DNA from: JBCBRD01 sp039819785
GTDB taxonomy: Bacteria > Pseudomonadota > Alphaproteobacteria > Rhizobiales > Hyphomicrobiaceae
NCBI GenBank assembly: GCA_039819785.1
Contig: JBCBRH010000032.1
Location: 1 to 53,330, forward strand
DNA: 53,330 nt
Direction of reading: 5' to 3'
In this document: piece after piece, positions 26,761 to 34,588 of the stretch
Numbering within the stretch: the stretch's first letter is position 1
How the letters are laid out: each line of letters starts with the position of its first letter
Position numbers and translations under genes: made by a program
Notes under the pieces: model-generated
The model's input: the letters and a program-made list of their open reading frames with translations, nothing else
Database searches by the model: none
What the model was told of the DNA's origin: nothing

Positions 26761-28203
26761 ATGAATGCAGTGGCAGCGGTAAAACTCACCAACCCAATCC
26801 TGAAAGAAAAGACCGCCGGAACCGAAGCGCTCGACCGCTTGGTTGACATCTCCCGTGGTCTCGATAAGCCAGCTATCAGCGTGGTAGGCCTCGGATACGT
26901 CGGTGCCGTATCAATGGCCTGCCTGTCCCACCTTGGCTTCCGCATGGTCGGCGTCGATGTTTGTAACGACAAGATTTCTTCCATCAACGAAGGCCGCTCA
27001 CCCATCGTCGAAAATCGCCTCGGTGACCTTTTGGCCGAGGGGGTCAAGGCTGAACGCATCAGCGCGACAGACAACTTGGTTGCTGCCGTCCTCGACACCG
27101 ACGTGACATTCCTCTCGGTCGGAACGCCAACCTCCCGCGACGGAAGCTGCGACCTGACATATGTCCGTCAGGCGTCACGGGCCATCGGTCAGGCCTTGGC
27201 CATGAAGGACACCTACCACGTGGTCGTCCTGCGTTGCTCGGTGCCGCCAGGCACGACGCTCGATGTCGTCGCCGAGGACGTTGCCAAAGCATCGGGCAAA
27301 ACGCTCGGCCCCGACTTCGGCGTTTGCTTTAATCCAGAGTTCCTGCGCGAGGGCGTCGCCGTCGCCGACTTCTTCGACCCGCCCAAAACAGTCGTTGGCG
27401 CCAGCGATCAGCGCGCCGCCGAAACGGTTTCAGCAATCTACAACACCATCGACGACAAGGTGATATTTACATCGATCGCGGCCGCTGAAATGGTCAAATA
27501 CGTCGATAACGTCTGGCACGCAGCCAAAGTCGCGTTCGGTAACGAAGTTGGCCGCTTGTGCAAGGCCCTGGATATCGACAGCCACGATGTCATGAACATC
27601 TTCGTCCAGGATACAAAGCTGAACCTCTCACCATACTATCTTAAACCCGGCTTCGCCTTTGGCGGCTCATGCCTCCCCAAGGAAGTGCGTGCCGTCGGTC
27701 ATCTGGCTGAGGAGCTGGGCATCGAAGTCGCGCTCATTGACAGTCTGATGGTCTCCAACAGACAACACGTTGATCAAGCGGTGAGACTGCTTGCGCCGTA
27801 CACCGGCCGTCGCATCGGCTTCCTTGGTCTGACCTTCAAGCCCGGTACCGATGACCTTCGCGAAAGCCCCACGTTGGACGTTCTTGCCCAGCTGATGGCG
27901 AAGGGCGAGACCTTGTCGGCCTATGATCCTAATCTCGATTTTGGCCCACTCTTGCAAGGCCAGATCAACTACGTGAAGCACGCGGTTCCTGAGCAGGCCG
28001 CGTTGATGGACACTTTGGAAACCATGATGTCAGAAAGCGCGGACGAACTCGTCGCTAATTCCGACGTCATCGTCGTAAGCCACGCCACTGACTGTTTCCG
28101 CAACGCACTGGCAAAGCGCGCCGCTGGCAAGGACGTGATCGATTTGGCACGCCTGTTTAAGGTTTTGCCGGATGATGAGACCTATCAGGGCATAGCCTGG
28201 TAA
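26761..28203 (+). CDS. algD: GDP-mannose 6-dehydrogenase
   Basis: A 480-residue NAD-dependent sugar-nucleotide dehydrogenase that makes GDP-mannuronate, the alginate precursor. It has the dinucleotide loop VVGLGYVGAVSMACLSHLG (about 41-59), SINEGRSPIVE, the substrate-lysine region NVWHAAKVAFGNEVG and the catalytic Cys304 in FAFGGSCLPKEVRA. The C-terminal half has LGLTFKPGTDDLRESP, and the protein ends in YQGIAW, close to the AEGICW end of Pseudomonas AlgD. This tail and the SPIVE motif favour GDP-mannose over UDP-glucose dehydrogenase. An N-terminal extension of about 38 residues is odd for the family. GGGAGC precedes ATG 26761; a longer frame from 26548 is not family-like. It lies 259 bases after alg8. 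Confidence 0.92.
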   Translation: MNAVAAVKLTNPILKEKTAGTEALDRLVDISRGLDKPAISVVGLGYVGAVSMACLSHLGFRMVGVDVCNDKISSINEGRSPIVENRLGDLLAEGVKAERISATDNLVAAVLDTDVTFLSVGTPTSRDGSCDLTYVRQASRAIGQALAMKDTYHVVVLRCSVPPGTTLDVVAEDVAKASGKTLGPDFGVCFNPEFLREGVAVADFFDPPKTVVGASDQRAAETVSAIYNTIDDKVIFTSIAAAEMVKYVDNVWHAAKVAFGNEVGRLCKALDIDSHDVMNIFVQDTKLNLSPYYLKPGFAFGGSCLPKEVRAVGHLAEELGIEVALIDSLMVSNRQHVDQAVRLLAPYTGRRIGFLGLTFKPGTDDLRESPTLDVLAQLMAKGETLSAYDPNLDFGPLLQGQINYVKHAVPEQAALMDTLETMMSESADELVANSDVIVVSHATDCFRNALAKRAAGKDVIDLARLFKVLPDDETYQGIAW

Positions 28204-28242
28204 CTCGAATCCCTTTTGAATATCGCCCATTATCATGATTTA

Positions 28243-28272
28243 AACCCTCGGAACCAACCCGTTCCGGGGGTT
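28243..28272 (+). terminator. Hairpin after algD
   Basis: AACCCTCGGAAC (28243-28254) pairs with GTTCCGGGGGTT (28261-28272), a 12-bp stem with one T-G wobble and a six-base loop. It is followed by AATCGTTT, without a long T-run, so termination could be weak or partial. Confidence 0.6.
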
Positions 28273-28540
28273 AATCGTTTCAACGGCTCAGGATGAGCCA
28301 GGAAATGTCTATGCTTAATCCCTGGTTAGCATTTCGATTCAGCTTTGAAGAAAATTCGAACGCGAATTGGAACGAGATGTTGCAAAACCCAAGATAAATT
28401 CTGGTGTGAAGAGAGCTACGTGCGTGAACCGTGTCGAAGGCATGGAGCACACGGCGTGGACAACAAGGTTTGGAAAGCCGGGTTTATTCGGCCTTCCTTA
28501 ATGTGGCGCAAGTCGCGGGAATTGCTGGGAGCAATATAGA
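28273..28540. promoter_or_regulatory. Leader ahead of the first RTX gene
   Basis: About 270 bases, relatively AT-rich, containing a short perfect hairpin GGCTCA-GGA-TGAGCC at 28285-28299. A GGGAGC ribosome-binding site lies nine bases before the ATG at 28541. It probably holds a promoter; no -35/-10 pair is clear. Confidence 0.35.
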
Positions 28541-30304
28541 ATGGCACTTGAAACAGACATCAAGACGGCTGGTGTTGAAACCACCGTTCAAACGGGCACG
28601 GGTCGCTCCGACAGCCTGACCGCCGTTGACGGCAACAACGTGCTGTTCGGCGAAGGCGGAAACGACAAGCTTCTCGGCGGCGTTGGTGATGACGTCTTGC
28701 ACGGTGGCGGCGGCGACGACACGCTCATTGGCGATCTTGGCAACGATCGCATCTTTGGTGCATCAACCAAGGGCGGTGTTGTGGATATGGACAAGTTCCG
28801 TATCGGCCAGGACACGACGGCAACCATCACGTTCGAAGGCGAAAGTGCCGGCTTCAAGAACACGCTCGGCATGTACAAAATCGCTGACGACGGTTCGATC
28901 TTCGATGTCGAAGTGATTTTCTCGAACGCCTCTTTGAAAGGCTCAGGCGGAAGCCTCATCAGCGGACAAAGCTCCGTTGATGTTGACCTCTCCACTGGCG
29001 ACCGGGTGGGCTTCTTTGTTGTGCCGAACTCATATGCAAAGCGCGGCATGGCTGATTTGCTCAATGATGAAGCTGCAAGCTTCAGCTTCGTCGATGCCAA
29101 TGGCAACCCTGCCAACGTCAACAACGGCGGGCCCATCAACCTCGTGCAGACGGACGAAGAAGGCGTGTCCACGGTCGTTCGCTCGCAATACGGCACGACA
29201 GTGTTCCATTCTATCACCGAGTTGAATGGCGATGACTATGACCACGTCAAAGGCGAAGTCGACGTTGAAAGCGGTTCCGTCCGGATCGGCTTCGAGGATC
29301 TCTGGAAGGGCGGCGACAAAGACTTCGACGATAGCGTCTTCACAGTTGACCTCGGCGTGACGAACGCAGCGTTGCTTCCGAAAGAAGGCGTCAGCGGTTC
29401 CACATCGTCCGATGATGACCAAATCTTCGGCGGCGCAGGAGCTGATGAACTCTACGGCATGCGCGGTAACGACGTGGTTGAAGGGGAAGAAGGCAACGAC
29501 CGGATCTGGGGCAACTCAGGCGACGATACGCTCGACGGCGGTTCCGGCGACGACGTTGTCCGCGGCGGCTCCGGTGATGACGTTGTCATCGGTGGGCGTG
29601 GCAATGACACGCTGATCGGCAACAGCGGAAATGACAAGCTTTCCGGTGGTGAAGGCAACGACGTCATGGAAGGCAACTCCGGCGACGACACAATCGTTGA
29701 CGGTGACGGCCACGACCAGGTCAGCGGCGGCTCCGGCAACGACACATTCGTCGCTGGCACCGGTAATGACTATTACAACGGCGGTTCTGGCTTCGACACC
29801 TTGGACTACAGCTGGTCACGCACCGGCATCGAGATGGACCTGTCCAAGCACAAAGTGTCTGGCATGGGCAGCGATGAAGTGTGGAGCGTCGAAAAGGTCA
29901 TCGGAACCAACCTCGACGACACCATGAAAGGTGACAAGCGTGACAACGTCCTGGAAGGCGGCAACGGTAACGACTTCATCCGTGGCCTGGGCGGTGCTGA
30001 TACCCTGACAGGTGGTGAGGGCGAAGATCGCTTCTTCTGGCGGAGCAAGGATGTGATCGACCAGAAAACCGGCCTGAGCCTGGGTGTGGATACGATCACG
30101 GACTGGCAGATCGGCGATCAGATTGACCTGTATGACTTCGTCAAGAACCAGGACTTCGACGATGTGCAGGAAGTGGTCCGCGTAACCGATGGCGAAGCCG
30201 GAGCAACCATTTCGGTTCGCATGGGCGAAGCCTTCGTCGACGTCGTAACCTTGCAAGGTGTCGAGGCAATCGACTTCACGGAAGACAGCTTGATCCTGTC
30301 GTAA
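28541..30304 (+). CDS. RTX calcium-binding protein with DUF4114-like domain
   Basis: A 587-residue, very acidic Gly/Asp-rich protein. A short block of GGxGxDxxx nonapeptides (about 31-70) precedes a DUF4114-like domain (about 90-290) with GDRVGFFVVPNSY and the closing signature GFEDLWKGGDKDFDDSVF. A long second RTX block (about 295-480, units such as GGSGDDVVRGGSGDDVVIGG) follows. A serralysin-type C-terminal module (LTGGEGEDRFFWRSKDV ... ITDWQIGDQIDLYDF) ends the protein. RTX blocks fold around Ca2+ outside the cell, and such C-termini are type I secretion signals. No ABC exporter is in the window. It has no enzyme motif. A terminator follows directly. Position after algD suggests a matrix or surface protein that works with the polymer (inference). 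Confidence 0.9.
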   Translation: MALETDIKTAGVETTVQTGTGRSDSLTAVDGNNVLFGEGGNDKLLGGVGDDVLHGGGGDDTLIGDLGNDRIFGASTKGGVVDMDKFRIGQDTTATITFEGESAGFKNTLGMYKIADDGSIFDVEVIFSNASLKGSGGSLISGQSSVDVDLSTGDRVGFFVVPNSYAKRGMADLLNDEAASFSFVDANGNPANVNNGGPINLVQTDEEGVSTVVRSQYGTTVFHSITELNGDDYDHVKGEVDVESGSVRIGFEDLWKGGDKDFDDSVFTVDLGVTNAALLPKEGVSGSTSSDDDQIFGGAGADELYGMRGNDVVEGEEGNDRIWGNSGDDTLDGGSGDDVVRGGSGDDVVIGGRGNDTLIGNSGNDKLSGGEGNDVMEGNSGDDTIVDGDGHDQVSGGSGNDTFVAGTGNDYYNGGSGFDTLDYSWSRTGIEMDLSKHKVSGMGSDEVWSVEKVIGTNLDDTMKGDKRDNVLEGGNGNDFIRGLGGADTLTGGEGEDRFFWRSKDVIDQKTGLSLGVDTITDWQIGDQIDLYDFVKNQDFDDVQEVVRVTDGEAGATISVRMGEAFVDVVTLQGVEAIDFTEDSLILS

Positions 30305-30332
30305 TCGACGGGTCAGCAACGTCTCACAATTC

Positions 30333-30366
30333 AAAAAGCCGTTGGTCAACCCAGCGGCTTTTTTTT
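30333..30366 (+). terminator. Rho-independent terminator after first RTX gene
   Basis: Stem GCCGTTGG (30338-30345) with CCAGCGGC (30351-30358), five-base loop, one T-G wobble, flanked by an A-run and followed by eight T. A textbook intrinsic terminator, so the first RTX gene is probably not co-transcribed with the next. Confidence 0.92.
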
Positions 30367-30635
30367 ATTTATTTAGATCAAAATTGGTGAAGCCCTTTTA
30401 AACCATAGAAAAGCCAGTATTCATGGGCGTTACCACCCCGTGCGCCCAGATAGATTGATTTTTACAATAATTTCCAGAGCCTTTGATCCTTAAATGGAAG
30501 GACTGGTTCAATCGGCGTTGCTAAATTTATAAATGAGAGTTCGGACTTTGAGGAGAAAGTTCGAATAAATCAGTCGAACAGTGAAACACATTACGCGGGT
30601 CGCATCCGCGAAGACAAAAGGCACGGGGCGCAGTC
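30367..30635. promoter_or_regulatory. AT-rich leader ahead of second RTX gene
   Basis: About 270 bases, markedly AT-rich compared with the flanks. It contains TTCGA-ATAAATCAG-TCGAA (30564-30582), an inverted repeat that could be an operator, and two further GTTCG copies nearby. A promoter is expected here because of the terminator just upstream. Confidence 0.4.
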
Positions 30636-31745
30636 ATGGTACAAATCATTGGGACGTCTGATGACGACGTCATCACAGGGACTACTCTCCAGGACGAACT
30701 TCGTGGTGGAGAAGGCGACGACACAATCCGCGGGCTGGACGGCGATGACACGATCTACGGCGATGGAGGCGTCGACGAAATTTACGGCGGCACCGGCAAT
30801 GACCGGATCTTCGGCAGCGACGACAACGACCTCATTTATGGCAATGACGGCGGCGATCGTATAGACGCGAACGATGGCGATGACGTCATCTACGGCGGTC
30901 GCGGCACGGACCTTCTCGACGGGAATGCCGGCAATGACACCGTCTACGGCGGCGAAGACAACGATAACGTCAGCGGCTTCACCGGCGACGATGTCCTGTT
31001 TGGTGGACGCGGCAACGACAAAATGTATGGCGATGGAGGTAACGATGTCGTCTACGGCAACTCTGGCAACGACCTTGTTCGTGGCAACCACGGCAACGAC
31101 ATCCTCTACGGTGGGTCCGGTGATGACCGGATGGAAGATGGAACCGGCGACGACGTGGCCTATGGCGGTTCCGGCAACGATACTTTCCAGGTTGCGGGCG
31201 GCAACGACCAATACATTGGCGGTTCTGGCTTTGACACAATCGACTTCACATTCGTCGGATCCGGCGCCGAAGTAAACTTCCACACCGGCACTGCCACCGT
31301 CGCAGGCGACACCGACACGTTCTCCAGCATCGAAAACTTCATCGGCAGCCGCTTCGATGACACGGTAACCGGCACCAACAAGGCCGAGCACTTCGACGGC
31401 GGAAACGGCGATGACACGTTCCGCGGGCGCGGCGGCGTGGATATCTATGAAGGCGGGGCCGGCGAAGACACGTTTATCTTCCTTGGTAAGGATGTGTTCG
31501 AGAACGGCAGCCACCTTGGGATGGACGTCATCATTGATTTTTCCACCGTCGACACCATCGATCTTCACGATTTCATCAAGGACGATCCAGAGACGATCGG
31601 CGACCGTGTCCGCCTGACACAAACCGAGGATGGTTCCGTGCTTTCGGTCATGAACGGCAACGAATTCGTGGATGTTGTTCTGCTGCAGGGCTATTTCGGC
31701 GACGATGCCGATGTTCTGTATAGCGAAGGTGCAATCATCGTCTGA
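30636..31745 (+). CDS. RTX calcium-binding repeat protein (second paralog)
   Basis: A 369-residue, acidic protein that is nearly all RTX nonapeptides (about 10-190), e.g. GGEGDDTIRGLDGDDTIYG. Next comes a spacer module (IGGSGFDTIDFTFVGSGAEV ... IENFIGSRFDDTVTGT) also seen in the first and third paralogs. The C-terminal unit GGAGEDTFIFLGKDVFENGS ... VIIDFSTVDTIDLHDFIKDD ends the protein. The same C-terminal module in all three genes suggests shared secretion and Ca2+-driven folding. No DUF4114 or catalytic domain is present. A GGGGCGC ribosome-binding site lies before the ATG. The gene has its own terminator downstream. Confidence 0.88.
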   Translation: MVQIIGTSDDDVITGTTLQDELRGGEGDDTIRGLDGDDTIYGDGGVDEIYGGTGNDRIFGSDDNDLIYGNDGGDRIDANDGDDVIYGGRGTDLLDGNAGNDTVYGGEDNDNVSGFTGDDVLFGGRGNDKMYGDGGNDVVYGNSGNDLVRGNHGNDILYGGSGDDRMEDGTGDDVAYGGSGNDTFQVAGGNDQYIGGSGFDTIDFTFVGSGAEVNFHTGTATVAGDTDTFSSIENFIGSRFDDTVTGTNKAEHFDGGNGDDTFRGRGGVDIYEGGAGEDTFIFLGKDVFENGSHLGMDVIIDFSTVDTIDLHDFIKDDPETIGDRVRLTQTEDGSVLSVMNGNEFVDVVLLQGYFGDDADVLYSEGAIIV

Positions 31746-31837
31746 CCTTCGTCAGGCTCTCAAGTCCCGTCAAAAACGGAACACACGGAATAAAGCGCGC
31801 TCGGATAATAAACAGACAGTGAGCGATTGCGCGCGGC

Positions 31838-31872
31838 AAAGGCGTTACCCTTTCATGGGGTGACGCCTTTTT
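31838..31872 (+). terminator. Rho-independent terminator after second RTX gene
   Basis: Stem GGCGTTACCC (31841-31850) with GGGTGACGCC (31858-31867), one T-G wobble, loop TTTCATG, preceded by AAA and followed by five T. Confidence 0.9.
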
Positions 31873-32026
31873 CCATTTCGTCCGCTGAGAGAACCAATCA
31901 GCAGTCTGAACTAGAGAATTTGATCAAAATCGTGAGGCGCTATTTCCATGAATAGCAATATCCATGGTCTTTAATGGGGATCCTACGCCGCAGAATAAAA
32001 AAAAAATCAAAATGTCAGAGGTTTTC

Positions 32027-33385
32027 ATGGCCCAGACGTCGCAAACCGACGCAAAGATCGACGGCACAGTCAACATCGACAATCTCGTCGGTGGGCTGGC
32101 CAGTGAGCGCGTTCTGGGCCGTGACGGTGATGATGCAATTTCAAGCGGCGCTGGCAATGACGTCGTGCGCGCCGGTGAAGGCCGCGATAAAATTGACGGC
32201 GGCGATGGTCACGACATCATTTATGCAAACGGTGGTGACGATGAGGCTTCCGGCGGCGAAGGCCTGGACGTGCTCTTCGGCGGTTCTGGCCACGACATTC
32301 TGCGCGGCGATGCGGGCGAAGACACCATCTTTGGCAATACCGGAAACGACAGCATAAACGGCGGCGAAGGCGCGGATCTGATCTTCGGCAACGCCGGCAA
32401 CGACCGCCTCTACCTCGACCAGGGTAACGACACCGTCTATGGCGGTTCGGGCAATGACCTCGTGGTAGGCGACCAGGGTGATGATGTCATTTTCCTGGGC
32501 TCTGGCAACGACGGAACCTACGGCGGCGGCGGTAATGAGCTGATCTACGGCGGCAGCGGAAATGACCACATCTTCGGCGACGGCAACAACGACACGCTGG
32601 ATGGCGGCAGCGGCAACGACAAACTGCTCGGCGGCAACCATCATGACGTTCTCCTGGGCGGAACCGGGAATGACATTCTGACAGGCGGGAGCGGCACAGA
32701 CACGCTAAAGGGTGGCGAAGGCAACGATGAACTGCTGGGCGGCACCGGCAATGATGACCTGAGCGGCGGCAAAGGCAATGACACCCTTTCAGGTGGTGAC
32801 GGAAACGACACGATGGACGCCGACTCTGGCGATGACATCCTTTTTGCCGACGCCGGTGATGACCGGATGGTCGGTGGGTCAGGTTTCGACACCATCGACT
32901 ACAGCGAGAGCGCACAGGCGATCATTGCGGATTTAGTGGCCAAAACGGTTTCGGGATGGGGGAACGACACCGTTGATGGCATCGAAAGCGTCATCGGGTC
33001 CGCCTGGAACGACACAATCACCGGCCGCTATGGCGATGAAACGCTGGTCGGGGGTGACGGAGACGACACCATTCGGGGGCACCGTGGTGAAGACACGCTG
33101 ACTGGAGGCGAGGGCAACGACCGCTTCGTGTTCACAGCACAAGATGTCCGCGGCGGCATCGATACAATTACGGACTTTGAAGCTGGCGACAGCATCGATA
33201 TCTCAGATCTTGTCGCAGGCATGTCAGATGCAGAAGCGACTGCCGCCATCGGTCTAACGGTCTCAAACGGAGATACGACGCTGTCGGTCGCGGTCGGCTC
33301 AAAGACGTACAACGTCGCTGTTCTCGAGGATACTGACCTTGGGTCCGGCGGATTTCAGTTCGAAGACGGAATATTTACCGCCTAG
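32027..33385 (+). CDS. RTX calcium-binding repeat protein (third paralog)
   Basis: About 452 residues. A short head (MAQTSQTDAKIDGTVNIDNL) leads into a long run of RTX nonapeptides (about 20-285, e.g. GGSGNDHIFGDGNNDTLDGG). The shared spacer module follows (MVGGSGFDTIDYSESAQAII ... IESVIGSAWNDTITGRYGDE). The C-terminal module GGEGNDRFVFTAQDV ... ITDFEAGDSIDISDL matches the other two paralogs. ATG 32027 is chosen because AGAGG lies eight bases upstream; ATGs at 32012 and 31964 are in frame. No catalytic domain. The repeat run is the longest of the three. It precedes the PL14-like lyase by 137 bases. Confidence 0.88.
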   Translation: MAQTSQTDAKIDGTVNIDNLVGGLASERVLGRDGDDAISSGAGNDVVRAGEGRDKIDGGDGHDIIYANGGDDEASGGEGLDVLFGGSGHDILRGDAGEDTIFGNTGNDSINGGEGADLIFGNAGNDRLYLDQGNDTVYGGSGNDLVVGDQGDDVIFLGSGNDGTYGGGGNELIYGGSGNDHIFGDGNNDTLDGGSGNDKLLGGNHHDVLLGGTGNDILTGGSGTDTLKGGEGNDELLGGTGNDDLSGGKGNDTLSGGDGNDTMDADSGDDILFADAGDDRMVGGSGFDTIDYSESAQAIIADLVAKTVSGWGNDTVDGIESVIGSAWNDTITGRYGDETLVGGDGDDTIRGHRGEDTLTGGEGNDRFVFTAQDVRGGIDTITDFEAGDSIDISDLVAGMSDAEATAAIGLTVSNGDTTLSVAVGSKTYNVAVLEDTDLGSGGFQFEDGIFTA

Positions 33386-33522
33386 CGTTTAAATGGCGGT
33401 GCAGCAGGTGTTGCAGCAACCTGGTGACCATCCATTTGGCCAATTCTGACCCGCAGCGGCGCGTTGAATACGGGACGGACGGATCACCAGCTTGAGAAGG
33501 ACGCAACAGCGGGGTTCGGGCA

Positions 33523-34470
33523 GTGATACTGAAGCAAAACAACCGGATGAAAGTCGATTATGGCAGCTTGCTGTTTAACGCAGCCGGCGTGGGCATCGTC
33601 TTACTCGTCGTGGGGTATACAGGCGCGTCTTTCGTCATCAAGGAACAGGCCGGTGTGTGTTCGGCCCGCTATCCCTCTCCCTTCGTCATGAACCTGCGCA
33701 CAGTCGATGGCGATCTGTACACACCAATGGAATTGAAGGGCTACATCGGTCGTGCCCAGCGCGGCGTGACCCAGAACGCTCGGACAATGGACGTCGAAAC
33801 CGGCGAGTTCTCGGGGGCTGGTCTGCGCATCCGCATGGATGAAGGCACGACGACAGGCTATGAGAAGGGCGACATCCCAGGCGGGGTCGGCTTTGCCTGG
33901 ACCCCCGGCGACATGAACGGCGCTCAGGCAGCCTGTCTGCGTTACCGGATGAAGCTGCCAAATGATTTCGATTTCGGAAAAGGCGGCCTGCTGCCGGGGC
34001 TTTACGGCGGCAAACCGCTCCGTGCGGATCAAAAGGCAGTCGGTGACAAATCCTTCGCGAGCCGTCTGGTCTGGCGGACAGGTGGTCAGGGCGCAGCCTT
34101 CGCCCAGTATGAAGGCCTCGACCACAGTGGCTACGCATTTGCATCCAAGCAGCTGAGAATCCCGAAGGGCAACTGGATCGACGTTCAACAGGAAGTGGTC
34201 TTGAATACACCCGGCAAGGCCGATGGTCTGGTACGCGTCTGGATTGATGGCAAGTTGGGTCTGGAGCAGAACGGCATCCCATGGCGGACATCGGCCGATA
34301 TTGGGATTGAGGGCGTGATCGCCGAGGTCACGTACGGTATCCCGCGCTTGAGCGTGATGGCACCGGCCCTGACGTCCATCGAGATTTCAGAGTTTGAAGT
34401 GAGCTGGCAGTCGTCCCGTCCACACCAGACAGCGACGAAACCCAAATCCGGAAACATCGTCCGGTTCTAA
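33523..34470 (+). CDS. Membrane-anchored PL14-like polysaccharide lyase
   Basis: A 315-residue protein with one N-terminal membrane anchor (about 16-39) and an extracytoplasmic lectin-like beta-jelly-roll domain. The region ACLRYRMKLPNDFDFGKGG followed by LLPGLYGG (about 137-163) is the signature of PL14-type alginate/glucuronan lyases and related polysaccharide lyases. The later TGGQGAAFAQYEGLDHSGY and DGLVRVWIDGKLGLEQNGI fit the jelly-roll strands. The catalytic Lys/Tyr set cannot be verified by eye. A lyase beside the synthase genes commonly trims or releases the polymer, as AlgL does in Pseudomonas. The start is GTG 33523 with a GGGG site upstream; ATG 33547 is also possible. Tandem repeats follow the stop. 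Confidence 0.78.
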   Translation: MILKQNNRMKVDYGSLLFNAAGVGIVLLVVGYTGASFVIKEQAGVCSARYPSPFVMNLRTVDGDLYTPMELKGYIGRAQRGVTQNARTMDVETGEFSGAGLRIRMDEGTTTGYEKGDIPGGVGFAWTPGDMNGAQAACLRYRMKLPNDFDFGKGGLLPGLYGGKPLRADQKAVGDKSFASRLVWRTGGQGAAFAQYEGLDHSGYAFASKQLRIPKGNWIDVQQEVVLNTPGKADGLVRVWIDGKLGLEQNGIPWRTSADIGIEGVIAEVTYGIPRLSVMAPALTSIEISEFEVSWQSSRPHQTATKPKSGNIVRF

Positions 34471-34482
34471 CGGCCCAGTGCT

Positions 34483-34576
34483 ATCAGGCCCGAGTGCCTG
34501 TTGACGACCTGCTCAATCAGGCCCGAGTGCCTGTTGACGACCTGCTCAATCGGGCCCTTGGGCCTGTTGACGACTA
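34483..34576. repeat. 33-bp tandem repeat between convergent genes
   Basis: Three units with a 33-base period start at 34483, 34516 and 34549; the third is partial. Each contains the hairpin CAGGC-(6)-GCCTG (CGGGC/GCCTG in the third, still paired by a wobble) and the shared stretch CCTGTTGACGACCTGCTCAA. It lies between the stop codons of two convergent genes and could end transcripts from both sides. There is no T-run. Confidence 0.8.
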
Positions 34577-34588
34577 GAATGCAACCCC

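Noticed and set aside
30591..31622. 343-residue ORF opposite the second RTX gene
   Set aside because: Long antisense frames are a by-product of the repeated GGxGxD codons; its Val/Ala-rich repeats mirror the RTX units.
32141..32644. 167-residue ORF opposite the third RTX gene
   Set aside because: Same antisense artefact of the nonapeptide repeats.
34483..34576. Possible CRISPR array
   Set aside because: The units are contiguous identical tandem copies without variable spacers and no cas genes are near.
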